DNA of 64,000 nucleotides from Alphaproteobacteria bacterium (GTDB taxonomy: Bacteria; Pseudomonadota; Alphaproteobacteria; Micropepsales; Micropepsaceae). A program made the position numbers and the translations under genes. The notes below the pieces were generated by a model, which made no database searches, was not told the DNA's origin, and saw only the letters and a list, made by a program, of their open reading frames with translations. Position 1 is the first letter of the stretch, and every line of letters begins with the position of its first letter. Location of the stretch: contig JAJPHG010000018.1 in assembly GCA_021325375.1 (NCBI GenBank), positions 148,730 through 212,729 of the forward strand, read 5' to 3'. This document shows positions 39,740 to 48,587 of the stretch, piece by piece.

Positions 39740-41178
39740 CCGACGAAGCGCACGCCGCCGCTCCCAAGCCGCCCGCCGCGCCCAACTGGCTCGCACGGCT
39801 GGGCGCGCGCATCGCGAGATCGCCGACCGGCGCGCGCGTCATCAAGTTCGTCTTCCCGGAGGACGAGGCCGTCTATGACGATCCGGAGAAGGATTTCCTC
39901 AATCCCGGACGGCTGGTGCGCACCGGCGGCGCGGTGGTGGCGGTGTTCATCATCGGGTTCCTGGGCTGGGCCGCGCTCGCGCCGCTCGACAGCGCGATCG
40001 TGGCGCAGGGCATCGTCGTGGTGGAGACGCACCGCAAGTCGATCCAGCATCTCGAAGGCGGCATCGTGCGCGACATCTATGTGCGCGACGGCCAGGTGGT
40101 GACGGCCGGCGCGCCTCTGGTGCAGCTCGACGACACCGAGAGCAGGGCGAGCCTGGATCTCATCCGCGGCGAAGCCGATGCGCTCGCGGCCGAGGAGGCG
40201 CGGCTGGAAGCCGAGCGCGACAATGTCGACCACATCTCCTTCCCGAAGGATCTGCTGTCGCGCCGGGACGATCCCAAGGTCGCCGAGGCCATCCGCGGCG
40301 AGCAGAGCACGTTCGATACCCACCGCTCCACGATCGCCAAGCAGCAGGCGATCTACAACCAGCGCATCGACGAGAACAAGCGCATCGTCGGGGGGCTGAC
40401 GAGCCAGCAGACCGCCATCGACCAGCAGAGCGCGCTCATTGACCAGGAATCGCAGAGCGTCGAGCAGCTCTACAACAAGGGCCTGTCCACCTTGCCGCGC
40501 CTGCTGCAGCTCAAGCGCCAAGCGGCGGATTTGACCGGCCAGCACGGCCAGGTCGCGGAGAAGATGGCGCAGGTCAATCTCGATTCCGGCGAGGACGAGC
40601 TTCAGATCGTCAACCTGCGCAACCAGTTCATGAACGACGTGGTCAAGGACCTGCGCGACGTGCAGACCAAGCGCTTCGAGGCGATGGACCGCCTGCACGC
40701 GGCCAAGGACATCGTAGCCCGCCTGCGCCTCAGCGCCCCGGTCGCAGGCAAGGTCGTGAGCCTCTCGGTGCATTCGCGCGGCGCGGTGGTGCGGCCCGGC
40801 GACACAGTGATGGAGATCGTGCCCGTCAACGACCAGCTCGACGTCGAGGCCCATGTGCGGCCCGAGGACGCCGACAACGTCCATATCGGCATGACGGCCA
40901 AGGTCAATCTCGGCGCCTACAACCAGCGCCGCCTGCCGCTCATCACCGGCGTGGTCAAGACCGTTTCCGCCGACCGCCTTGTCGACCCGCACACCAACCA
41001 GGCCTATTTCTCCGTGGTCGTCGTGGTCGACCGCAGCCAGATCAAGGACTATGCCGACATCAAGCTGATCCCGGGCATGCCGGTGGACGTGTCGCTCGAC
41101 ACCGGCTCGCGTACCGCGCTCGAATACTTCATCGAGCCGATCACGAGCGTGTTCCGGCGCGGCATGCGCGAACGTTAG
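39736..41178 (+). CDS. HlyD-family membrane fusion protein
   Basis: 480 residues. A cytoplasmic N-terminal stretch of about 60 residues precedes one membrane helix (GAVVAVFIIGFLGWAALAPL). The periplasmic part has the HlyD lipoyl-like motif HRKSIQHLEGGIVRDIYVRD, a long alpha-hairpin (about 130-330) with LYNKGLSTLPRLLQLKRQAA, and the second half RLRLSAPVAGKVVSLSVHSR. It bridges the PrtD transporter and TolC channel. It is translationally coupled to the transporter. Confidence 0.9.
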   Translation: MTDEAHAAAPKPPAAPNWLARLGARIARSPTGARVIKFVFPEDEAVYDDPEKDFLNPGRLVRTGGAVVAVFIIGFLGWAALAPLDSAIVAQGIVVVETHRKSIQHLEGGIVRDIYVRDGQVVTAGAPLVQLDDTESRASLDLIRGEADALAAEEARLEAERDNVDHISFPKDLLSRRDDPKVAEAIRGEQSTFDTHRSTIAKQQAIYNQRIDENKRIVGGLTSQQTAIDQQSALIDQESQSVEQLYNKGLSTLPRLLQLKRQAADLTGQHGQVAEKMAQVNLDSGEDELQIVNLRNQFMNDVVKDLRDVQTKRFEAMDRLHAAKDIVARLRLSAPVAGKVVSLSVHSRGAVVRPGDTVMEIVPVNDQLDVEAHVRPEDADNVHIGMTAKVNLGAYNQRRLPLITGVVKTVSADRLVDPHTNQAYFSVVVVVDRSQIKDYADIKLIPGMPVDVSLDTGSRTALEYFIEPITSVFRRGMRER

Positions 41179-41191
41179 AGAAGGGTCGACG

Positions 41192-42019
41192 ATGAACTCG
41201 AAACGATGGATCGCGGCGCTTGCGGGGCTTGCAGGCCTGCTCTTGGCGGAAGCCGCGTCGGCGGCGCCGGACGTGACGGGCTTCGGCGGCCTCGTCGACG
41301 GCGGCTTCGTCTATGCGCGGGTGCGCGCGAGCGGCGCGGTGCTCGATTCCGACCAGTATGTCGGGCAGGGCGACCTGCTCTACACTTTCGACAATCCGGG
41401 CCTGGCGGTGCAGGTCGATGTCTCGGACGATTTCTACTACGGCGTCGCGCATCGGCTCGCCCATCTGTGGTCGGCGGGCGGCAGCGCGTTCTGGCGCGAC
41501 GACAAGGGCACGTTCGGCTTCAGCGGCAGCTATTTCTCCACCGACGCGCCCGCGGCGCCCTTGTTCGCCGGCAAGACCTCGGTCGAGACCTACGGAATCT
41601 TCGGCGAATACTACATCATCAAGGACCTCACCCTGCAGGCGCGCGGCGGCGGCACGGAAGGCGGCGGCGTCGGCCTGCAGAGCTATTACGGCGCCGCGGG
41701 GCTCACTTGGTACGACGATCCCGATCTCGCGGTCCACGCCGAGTACAACTACACGACCTACAGCTCGGGCCATGACTGGACGGGCATCGAGGGCAATGTC
41801 GAGTACCTGCCGTTCCACAGCGTTCCGGTGAGCCTCTATGTCGGCTACGACTACGCCAACATCTCCAAGGCGCATGACGCCCATGGCGGCGATTCCGCGG
41901 CGGTGTATCTCGGCATGAAGTTCCATTTCGGCAGCGGCCTCACCCTGCGCGACTACCAGCGCACCGGCGCGATCGAATGGACCGGCGATTCCAGGCCGGG
42001 GGCGAATTTGAAGTTCTGA
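41192..42019 (+). CDS. outer-membrane beta-barrel protein of unknown function
   Basis: 275 residues. A signal peptide (NSKRWIAALAGLAGLLLAEA, cleavage near ASA-AP) and repeated amphipathic strands rich in Tyr and Phe (FVYARVRASGAVLDSD; TYGIFGEYYIIKDLTLQARG; VSLYVGYDYANISKAH) end in a terminal Phe (ANLKF), the BAM recognition pattern. It follows the type I secretion genes by 13 bp, so it may be co-expressed, but its role in that export is not clear. Confidence 0.75.
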   Translation: MNSKRWIAALAGLAGLLLAEAASAAPDVTGFGGLVDGGFVYARVRASGAVLDSDQYVGQGDLLYTFDNPGLAVQVDVSDDFYYGVAHRLAHLWSAGGSAFWRDDKGTFGFSGSYFSTDAPAAPLFAGKTSVETYGIFGEYYIIKDLTLQARGGGTEGGGVGLQSYYGAAGLTWYDDPDLAVHAEYNYTTYSSGHDWTGIEGNVEYLPFHSVPVSLYVGYDYANISKAHDAHGGDSAAVYLGMKFHFGSGLTLRDYQRTGAIEWTGDSRPGANLKF

Positions 42020-42033
42020 CGGCGAGGCGGCAC

Positions 42034-42162
42034 GTCGCCCTTCGAGGCTCGCTACGCTCGCACCTCAGGGTGACGTGCCTACTGATAGATACCAGCGCGT
42101 CATCCTGAGGTGCGAGCCGTCCATAGCGTCAGCGTATGGACAGGCGAGCCTCGAAGGATGAC
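42034..42162. repeat. two palindromic repeats between convergent genes
   Basis: Unit 1 (42034-42074) runs from GTCGCCCTTCGAGG to CCTCAGGGTGAC. Unit 2 (42099-42162) runs from GTCATCCTGAGG to CCTCGAAGGATGAC with an inserted inner hairpin GTCCA-TAGCGTCAGCGTA-TGGAC. The family is the same as at 12362-12466, and the inner hairpin is related to those at 7899-7971. Confidence 0.7.
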
Positions 42163-42177
42163 CCATCAGGATGGAGC

Positions 42178-43143
42178 TCAACACTCCAGCCAATGGATGC
42201 TGAACAGCTTGTCCGCGTCGCACCAGGTCTGCCTGGGCGTGAAGCCGGCCTGCTGCGCCAGCGCGCGGAAATCCTCCACCGTGTATTTGTGCGAGACCTC
42301 GGTGTGGATCGTCTCGCCTTGCGCGAACGCGATCTCGTGGCCGGCGACACGCACGCGCTGCGGGACGAGGCTCATCAGATGCATCTCGATGCGGCGCGCA
42401 TGCGGATTGTAGAAGGCATAGTGCGCGAAGGCGTCGAGGTCGAACTCGGCGCCCAGCTCGCGATTGGCGCGCGCGAGCAGGTTCTTGTTGAACGCCTCGG
42501 TCACCCTGGCCGCGTCGTTGTAGGCGGCGTGCAGGATCGCGGGGTCCTTCACCAGATCGACACCGATCAGAAGCCCGCCGCCCTTGAGCATCGCCGCCGC
42601 CTTGCGCAGGAAGGCGAGCGCTTCCGCACCATCCATGTTGCCGATGGTCGAGCCGGGGAAGAAGCCGATGCGGCGCACGTCTTCTGGCAGGAGCGGCAGC
42701 GCGAGCGGCTTGGTGAAATCGGCGACCACGGGCAGCACCGACAGGGCCGGCCGCTGCGCCCTCAGCCGCGCCGCCATCGCGCCCAGATAGTCGCCCGAGA
42801 TGTCGATGGGCACATAGGCGCGCGGGTGGGCGAGCGCGTCGAGCAGCAGGCCCACCTTGGTCAGCGAGCCCGCGCCGAACTCGATCAGCGCGACCTCCTC
42901 GCCCAGCAACCGCGCGATCTCGGCCCCATGGCGCGCGAGCAGGCCGAGCTCGGTGCGCGTCGGGTAGTATTCGGGCAGGGCGCAGATGCGGTCGAACAGC
43001 GCCGAGCCTTCGGCGTCGTAGAAGTATTTGCAGGGAAGGGTCTTCGGCGTCGCGCTCAGGCCCTCGATCAGCGCGCGCGCGAATTCGCCATGGATTTCGG
43101 GTGCGCTCTGGGGCGCAACAGCGAGAAGATGGGCGTTGCTCAT
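42178..43143 (-). CDS. egtD: EgtD, histidine N-alpha-methyltransferase of ergothioneine synthesis
   Basis: 321 residues. It starts with the family pattern FARALIEGLSATPKTLPCKY, followed by FYDAEGSALFDRICALPEYY and PTRTELGLL. The SAM site is ALIEFGAGSLTKVGLLLDAL, and VPIDISGDYL and FFPGSTIGNM also match. EgtD trimethylates histidine to hercynine with three SAM molecules. It overlaps the end of egtB by 4 bp; the two enzymes act in sequence. Confidence 0.92.
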   Translation of the reverse strand: MSNAHLLAVAPQSAPEIHGEFARALIEGLSATPKTLPCKYFYDAEGSALFDRICALPEYYPTRTELGLLARHGAEIARLLGEEVALIEFGAGSLTKVGLLLDALAHPRAYVPIDISGDYLGAMAARLRAQRPALSVLPVVADFTKPLALPLLPEDVRRIGFFPGSTIGNMDGAEALAFLRKAAAMLKGGGLLIGVDLVKDPAILHAAYNDAARVTEAFNKNLLARANRELGAEFDLDAFAHYAFYNPHARRIEMHLMSLVPQRVRVAGHEIAFAQGETIHTEVSHKYTVEDFRALAQQAGFTPRQTWCDADKLFSIHWLEC

Positions 43144-44327
43144 GCGTCCTCCGCCAGGCGAATGCCGCTGAATTGCCAGCGCGCCGCCGGCGGGAAGAAA
43201 TTGCGATAGGTCGGCCGGGCATGGCCTTGCGGCGTGGCGCAGGAGCTGCCGCGCAGCACGAGCTGGCCGATCATGAACTTACCGTTATATTCGACCGCCT
43301 CGCCGTCGAACGGCCTGAAGCCGGGATAAGGGTCGTAGGACGAACGCGTCCATTGCCATGCCTCGCCGAACGCCTGCGTGACGCCCGCCAGCGCCGACGC
43401 CGCTTCCCATTCGAACTCCGTCGGTAGGCGCTTGCCGGCCCAGGCGGCGTAGGCGGCGGCTTCGTAGAAGCTCACATGCGTCACGGGCTCGGAGGGGTCG
43501 AGCGGTCGCACGCCGTTCAGCGTGAACATGCGTCCCTCGTCGAGCCAATAGAGGGGGCCATGCCAGCCTTCGCTCTTCGCCAGCGCCCAGCCGTCGGAGA
43601 GCCAGAATTCCGCACGTTCGTAACCGCCATCCGCGATGAAGTCGCGATATTCACCGCAGGTGACCAGCCGCGAGGCGATGCGGAACGGGCGCAGGGTCAC
43701 GACATGGCACGGGCCCTCATTGTCGAAGGCGAACCCCTGTCCGTCATGTCCGATCTCGACCTGGCCGCCCTCATGCGCGATCCAGCAGAGCGGCGCCGCG
43801 TCGCGCAAGGCGGCGAGCGGGCCCGGCGTGTAGGCCGGCAAGAGCGGGTTGCACCAGAACGCGTGCTTGATGTCGGTGAGCAGCAGCTCCTGGTGCTGCT
43901 GCTCGTGCTGCAGGGCGAGCTCGATCATGGCGTGCAGGGCTGGGTCGGCGAACACGGGCTCCATCGCGGCATCGACATGGCGGCGATAGGACATAACCTC
44001 GCCGGCGCCGGGACGTGTCAGCAGCCCGCGCCGCGCCCGGGTGAACGGCGTACCCAGGCCCAGATAGTAGGAATTGAACAGCGCGTCATAATCCGGATCG
44101 AAGACCGTATAAGCCTGCGACCGGCGCAGGATCATGCGCTCGATGAACCAGGTTGTGTGGGCGAGGTGCCATTTGGCGGGGCTCGCGTCCGGCATCGACT
44201 GGACGCACTGGTCCTCGGCCGAGAGCGGATGGGCCAGGCTTTCGCTGTGCGCCCGCACGGCGGCATAGCGTCCGGCAAGGATTCCCAGCCGGTCCCGTGC
44301 CGGTTCAAGACTGCCCTTGGGAGACAT
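43140..44327 (-). CDS. egtB: EgtB, ergothioneine sulfoxide synthase
   Basis: 395 residues from ATG 44327. An N-terminal DinB-like domain has the iron ligands His54 (WHLAHTTWFIE), His141 and His145 (HEQQHQE). The C-terminal formylglycine-generating-like domain contains FRIASRLVTCGEYRDFIADG and AAAYAAWAGKRLPTEFEWEA, ending RGSSCATPQGHARPTYRNFF. EgtB is an iron enzyme that joins hercynine to a sulfur donor (cysteine or gamma-glutamylcysteine). It is the first gene of egtB-egtD. No EgtC or EgtE gene is seen nearby. Confidence 0.9.
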   Translation of the reverse strand: MSPKGSLEPARDRLGILAGRYAAVRAHSESLAHPLSAEDQCVQSMPDASPAKWHLAHTTWFIERMILRRSQAYTVFDPDYDALFNSYYLGLGTPFTRARRGLLTRPGAGEVMSYRRHVDAAMEPVFADPALHAMIELALQHEQQHQELLLTDIKHAFWCNPLLPAYTPGPLAALRDAAPLCWIAHEGGQVEIGHDGQGFAFDNEGPCHVVTLRPFRIASRLVTCGEYRDFIADGGYERAEFWLSDGWALAKSEGWHGPLYWLDEGRMFTLNGVRPLDPSEPVTHVSFYEAAAYAAWAGKRLPTEFEWEAASALAGVTQAFGEAWQWTRSSYDPYPGFRPFDGEAVEYNGKFMIGQLVLRGSSCATPQGHARPTYRNFFPPAARWQFSGIRLAEDA

Positions 44328-44546
44328 CTTCCAAAACCCTTCGTACGCCCGAGGCGAATGTGACAACGATCTAATGTGGGAATCGTTCAGAACAACGCCA
44401 AGAGGAACGCCGGCGGCCCATATCGTTTCAAGAGGGCTGGCATAAAGCAATCCTGGCGGCGCAAACCCCTCGCGATTGTGGGGGATTGACCGGCTGCCCG
44501 CGTTGCAAGCCCCGCGCCCCCGTGGCAACAAGCCCCTGGCCCCGTC

Positions 44547-45248
44547 ATGCAAACCGTCCGCTTTATGCTTCTGATGCCGTGGGGACGCGTGGGCAGCAAC
44601 CTGCTCTTCGCGATCCTTCGCCAATCGGCGCCGATGAAGCTCGCCAATGAGAGCCTGAATTCCATCCGCACCGCGGACGCGCAAGCGGCCTGGTTCCGCG
44701 AATTCTACGAGACCGATGCCGCGACGCCCGCCCACGCCTTCATCGGCTCCAAGCAGAACATGCTGGCGGTGCGCGACGATGCCGCGATGACGGGCATGAT
44801 CGGAGCGGCCGGGGTGTGCGTGGTGCGGCTGCGGCGCGCCAATCTCGTCAAGGCCGCGGTCTCGCAGATCCGCGCCGAGCAATATGCCGCCAAGATGGCG
44901 GCCGAGACGGGCGAGCGTCCCTGGGCGATCAAGAAGGGCCGGCCCACGCTCGGCCGCGCGCCGATCGACCCCGAGCTTCTCGTCAAGCGCATCGGCATCA
45001 TGGAAGAATGCGACCGCCGCCTGATGCAGGCCTTCGAGGCATCAGGCGTGCTGGACATCGACTACGAGGACGTCAACACAGCGCTCGACGCGACGGTCGG
45101 ACGCGTGCGGGATCATCTTGGCGTTCCCCAGGCGTCCTACAAGGTGCCGTTCGACAAGGCGACGCCGAACCGCCTCGAGGACGCGATCGAGAATTTTGGC
45201 GAGGTGGTCGCGCGGCTCGCGGACACGCCTTATGCTGGGCAATTGTAA
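44547..45248 (+). CDS. sulfotransferase-like protein
   Basis: 233 residues. The N-terminus MLLMPWGRVGSNLLFAIL fits the 5'-phosphosulfate loop of PAPS-dependent sulfotransferases, and CVVRLRRANLVKAAVSQI fits the 3'-phosphate-binding Arg/Ser helix. VLDIDYEDVN recalls the typical late strand. It would transfer sulfate to a glycan or other acceptor. It is cytosolic, without signal peptide. It is the first gene of a surface-glycan-like locus and overlaps the next gene by 17 bp. Confidence 0.7.
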   Translation: MQTVRFMLLMPWGRVGSNLLFAILRQSAPMKLANESLNSIRTADAQAAWFREFYETDAATPAHAFIGSKQNMLAVRDDAAMTGMIGAAGVCVVRLRRANLVKAAVSQIRAEQYAAKMAAETGERPWAIKKGRPTLGRAPIDPELLVKRIGIMEECDRRLMQAFEASGVLDIDYEDVNTALDATVGRVRDHLGVPQASYKVPFDKATPNRLEDAIENFGEVVARLADTPYAGQL

Positions 45249-47736
45249 CGAATGTGGAGCGGACGTGCAGATACGGCCCTTTCCCTATCCTTTCGCCTCG
45301 GCGCTCTCCATCGTGAGCGACGTGGATGGCGCCAGCAAGGCCCGCTACGAGGGCTATGTCGGCCAGATCGTGCGCAAGCACGGTCTCGATTTCGGCGACT
45401 CGACGTGGTTGAGGATGTCGTGCGAAACGGTCGCCGCCGGGATCCCGATCTCCCATGGATTGGGATTTTTTTCGCGGTATTTCGGATTTGGCGGCGACGA
45501 TGTCGAGCGAACCTTCGTGCGGACGCGTACGTTTTTTGAATCGCTCGGCGAGTATCACCTCGGCAATCTGGATCACTTCCATGCCTTCGTGAATCGCGGT
45601 CCACGCGTCGCCGTGCTCGAAGGAGGCACGGTTACGGCGCAAGGCGTGGAATTCGAACTGACGGACTTCGAGACTGCGGGCTTTTGGCGATGCGGCGACA
45701 TCTATATCGAGATGGTTTGCGTCGTCATGCGGGGCGAGAATGCACCCGATGTCGCCGACATCGTGGTCGCCGAAAGTAACGGCCGTCTGACCCGCTATGG
45801 GCGCGCCGTCTCCGGCCCCGCGGCCGAGCCGGGCGAGACCGTCCTGTGCTTCGTTCCCGATGCGGGCGTGGACGACAACCCTGCTCATCCCCTTCTGCCT
45901 CAGATCGCGCGCGTGTCGGTCGAATTCTCCGAAGCCGGCGCGGCGTCGCGGATCGCGAGGGTCCTGCTGGCGAGCTCGCCCGCCTCGATCCTGTTCGACC
46001 GCATCCGCGTGCTGCGCGAGCGCTTCAACGTCGAGACGCCGCTGATGGTGGAGCACGGCGGCCAGCATCTGCGCTCGATCTGGATGCGCCAACGCCGCGA
46101 CGGCGAGCAGGATCAATACATCGCCAACAATCCCGGGCGGATCGCCGCGTTCAACGGCGCGCACAGCTCGGAAAAGGACGGCCTGGTCTTTTCGACCGAC
46201 GCCGACGACCCGCGCTCGGTGGCGCGCGTTCTGCCCGAGCTGTCCGCGGATTTCGAGGTGCGTTTCGTCGTGCCTCAGGCGGCGACGAGCAACACGGGCT
46301 GGTCTGCCGAAAAGATGGTGCAGCCGTTCGAGTCGCGCGCCGGGACGGTCGTTTATCAAGTTCATCGCACCTTGCCGAACCTGACCGAGCCTGTGGGTAA
46401 GGCGCTGTTCGACGGCACGCAAAGCCTCAGTGAGAATTTCCCAACCCGGCTTGATAGGGTGTTGGATGCCTCGTCGGCGAATCCGGGCTTGTATTGGCCG
46501 ATCTACACGCATCTCGGCGGCATCGGGGTGCAGATCGCGGACGCCAATCTGCCGTCTCCCTATTTCCAGGGCGACGCGCTCCATCGTCTTCAGGACAGAA
46601 CCTTCAACATCTCCGGGAATGTCGCGCCCAACGGACGGATTTGGACCGTGCGCGCCTCCACACTGTACGACTACGCGTTGATCCACCGTTCCATTCCCGA
46701 TCACGCGACGTGGACGGATGCGAACACCGTCAGGATCGCGTCCTGGCACGATCCGGTGCTGAACAAGACGCTGCCGCGCTCGCCCGCGCAGCTTTACGGC
46801 CTCACCTTCTATGTCGCCGATCCTGCGCGCGCGAAAGTCCTCCTGGACGGAGAACCGATTCGGCTTCTCGCCCGCAACCAAGCCGATGAGACGGGGCGCC
46901 CTTCGGTCACGATCTGCGAGGCCGAGATCCGCCATCTCGTCTTCGACGCCCTCGATCCGCTTCAGAAGGCCGGGCTGGAGGCGCAACTCGCCGGCGGCAA
47001 TTGGCGCTTCACCCGCGCGGAGAAGCAGGCGCCTGCTTTCGGCCGGCTGAGCGTTTCGCGCGGTCAAAGCGCCAGCCTGCAGATCCCAATGTACGGCTGG
47101 AGCGCCGTGGGAAGCCAGCTTCTCCGCGTGATCGGCCGGCGCAGCAAGAGCGGCAGCATGGGACTCGTGCTCGAGACGGTAAGCGGTGGCAAGTTCTTCT
47201 TCGGCGACCGCGCGCTTCTGGACACGATCGAGCCCGTCACCGCCCATTACATCTTCGAGCACGATCGCGGCACGGGTTTGCGCAATATCGCCGCCCCGTT
47301 CCATTGCATGCGTTGGGCGCAAGGCTCCGCCACCGGAGGGCCGCTGCCGAGCCATGCGCTCGCCTCGATCACGCTGCATTGCGCGGGCGGGCGCGGCGCC
47401 TATGCGGATTTCGGCGATCTCGCGCTCTTGCGGCCGCGCGCGACCTCGCTCAATCACGGCGAGGCGCCGTCTTATTGTCTGGGCGGCGTGGTGCCGGAAT
47501 TCAAGCCCGAGCAAGGCGTCTGGGCGCAGGCGAAAGGCAAGTCCGGCGCCGTCTCCACGACGGTCGACCAGCGCGGCTGGTTCTGTTTCCCGCAGCTGCC
47601 GGAGGGCATCTACAACGTCTGGACGGAAGGCGAGGGAGGAAAGATCTACGACCGCCGCGGCCCTCTGGTCGAGCTTCGGGGCGATGTGATGAACCTGGAA
47701 CTGAGCCGCAAGAGCTCGGACAGGTCTAGCGCTTGA
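45232..47736 (+). CDS. large glycan-locus protein, possible deacetylase-like N-terminus
   Basis: 834 residues from ATG 45232; a GTG at 45264 is an alternative. The N-terminal part (IRPFPYPFASALSIVSDVDG; LDFGDSTWL; GLGFFSRYFGFGGDD) recalls polysaccharide-deacetylase-like proteins, with Asp-Val-Asp in the metal position and HFHAFVNRG. The middle (about 250-600) is not recognised. Residues about 600-750 read as a jelly-roll (IPMYGWSAVGSQLLRVIGRR; LETVSGGKFFFGDRALLDTI), and the last 90 residues as an Ig-like regulatory domain (GAVSTTVDQRGWFCFPQLPE; GIYNVWTEGEGGKIYDRRGP). No signal peptide. The role is probably in processing a surface glycan, an inference. Confidence 0.6.
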   Translation: MLGNCNECGADVQIRPFPYPFASALSIVSDVDGASKARYEGYVGQIVRKHGLDFGDSTWLRMSCETVAAGIPISHGLGFFSRYFGFGGDDVERTFVRTRTFFESLGEYHLGNLDHFHAFVNRGPRVAVLEGGTVTAQGVEFELTDFETAGFWRCGDIYIEMVCVVMRGENAPDVADIVVAESNGRLTRYGRAVSGPAAEPGETVLCFVPDAGVDDNPAHPLLPQIARVSVEFSEAGAASRIARVLLASSPASILFDRIRVLRERFNVETPLMVEHGGQHLRSIWMRQRRDGEQDQYIANNPGRIAAFNGAHSSEKDGLVFSTDADDPRSVARVLPELSADFEVRFVVPQAATSNTGWSAEKMVQPFESRAGTVVYQVHRTLPNLTEPVGKALFDGTQSLSENFPTRLDRVLDASSANPGLYWPIYTHLGGIGVQIADANLPSPYFQGDALHRLQDRTFNISGNVAPNGRIWTVRASTLYDYALIHRSIPDHATWTDANTVRIASWHDPVLNKTLPRSPAQLYGLTFYVADPARAKVLLDGEPIRLLARNQADETGRPSVTICEAEIRHLVFDALDPLQKAGLEAQLAGGNWRFTRAEKQAPAFGRLSVSRGQSASLQIPMYGWSAVGSQLLRVIGRRSKSGSMGLVLETVSGGKFFFGDRALLDTIEPVTAHYIFEHDRGTGLRNIAAPFHCMRWAQGSATGGPLPSHALASITLHCAGGRGAYADFGDLALLRPRATSLNHGEAPSYCLGGVVPEFKPEQGVWAQAKGKSGAVSTTVDQRGWFCFPQLPEGIYNVWTEGEGGKIYDRRGPLVELRGDVMNLELSRKSSDRSSA

Positions 47737-48583
47737 CCGCGAGCACGTTCATGTTCACGGGATAGCGGTTGGCGATGTCGGGGTAGCGGACGAACTCGTT
47801 GCGGAACGCCTCGTCCTCTTCGAGGCGCCGGGCGAAGGCGGCGATGTCGCGCATCTCGTCGGCGAACATGTCCGACGCCTGCGCGCCCGCGCGCATCTGC
47901 GGCTCCATCGGATGCTCGCGCGACAGCTCGAAGCCGAAGGCCTCGAGCACCCGGCCGATGTGGTCCGGCGGGCAGTAGGTGAGGCCGTTGGTCTCGATCG
48001 ACTCGGCCTCCTTCATCGTTCCAAGCCCGAACTTGGTGAGATGATCGCCGAGTCCGCCCTTCCCATACCCCGCGCAGAAATTGGCAAGCGAGGTCCCGAG
48101 CCCGATATATTGACCGAGGAAAAGCGGCCCGCCGGGTTTCAATATCCGCCGCATTTCGGTCAGGAACTTCGCGCGCGGAAACAGATGCAAGCCGTTGTTG
48201 CACCAGACGGCGTCGAAGGAGGCGTCTTCCGCCGGTATGTTGGTCACATCGCCCACTTCGAAACGAAGGTTCGGCAGCTCGAAATAATCGGCCAGCTTGC
48301 GGGACAATTCGACCGCGCCGGCATTTCGCTCATAGCCGCAGATGAGGCCGTTCACCTCGCCGAGAAACACGCTCCAGCGACCGTAGCCCGATCCTACATC
48401 GGCCACCTTGTCGAAACCGGTGAAGCCCCATTTCTCCACCAGTGAGCGGTGATGGGCGGCGCCCGGCCTGAACCCGGCCGTGATGAAGGGGTTGCCCCAG
48501 GGATTGACGCCGCCATTGAAGGCGACGAGGTCCATCGCGCCCAAATCCTCTATCGCGTCGACACGGCCCTTGCGCTCAACCAT
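47726..48583 (-). CDS. class I SAM-dependent methyltransferase
   Basis: 285 residues. The SAM site is VADVGSGYGRWSVFLGEV, followed by NLRFEVGDVTNIPAEDASFD and VWCNNGLHLFPRAKFLTEMR, then ILKPGGPLFLGQY, typical of Methyltransf_11 enzymes. The C-terminal 100 residues are helical and unlike known substrate domains. The stop overlaps the end of the convergent 834-residue gene by 11 bp. It lies 4 bp downstream of another methyltransferase-like gene, so they form an operon. The substrate may be a surface-glycan sugar. Confidence 0.8.
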   Translation of the reverse strand: MVERKGRVDAIEDLGAMDLVAFNGGVNPWGNPFITAGFRPGAAHHRSLVEKWGFTGFDKVADVGSGYGRWSVFLGEVNGLICGYERNAGAVELSRKLADYFELPNLRFEVGDVTNIPAEDASFDAVWCNNGLHLFPRAKFLTEMRRILKPGGPLFLGQYIGLGTSLANFCAGYGKGGLGDHLTKFGLGTMKEAESIETNGLTYCPPDHIGRVLEAFGFELSREHPMEPQMRAGAQASDMFADEMRDIAAFARRLEEDEAFRNEFVRYPDIANRYPVNMNVLAVKR

Positions 48584-48587
48584 CGCC

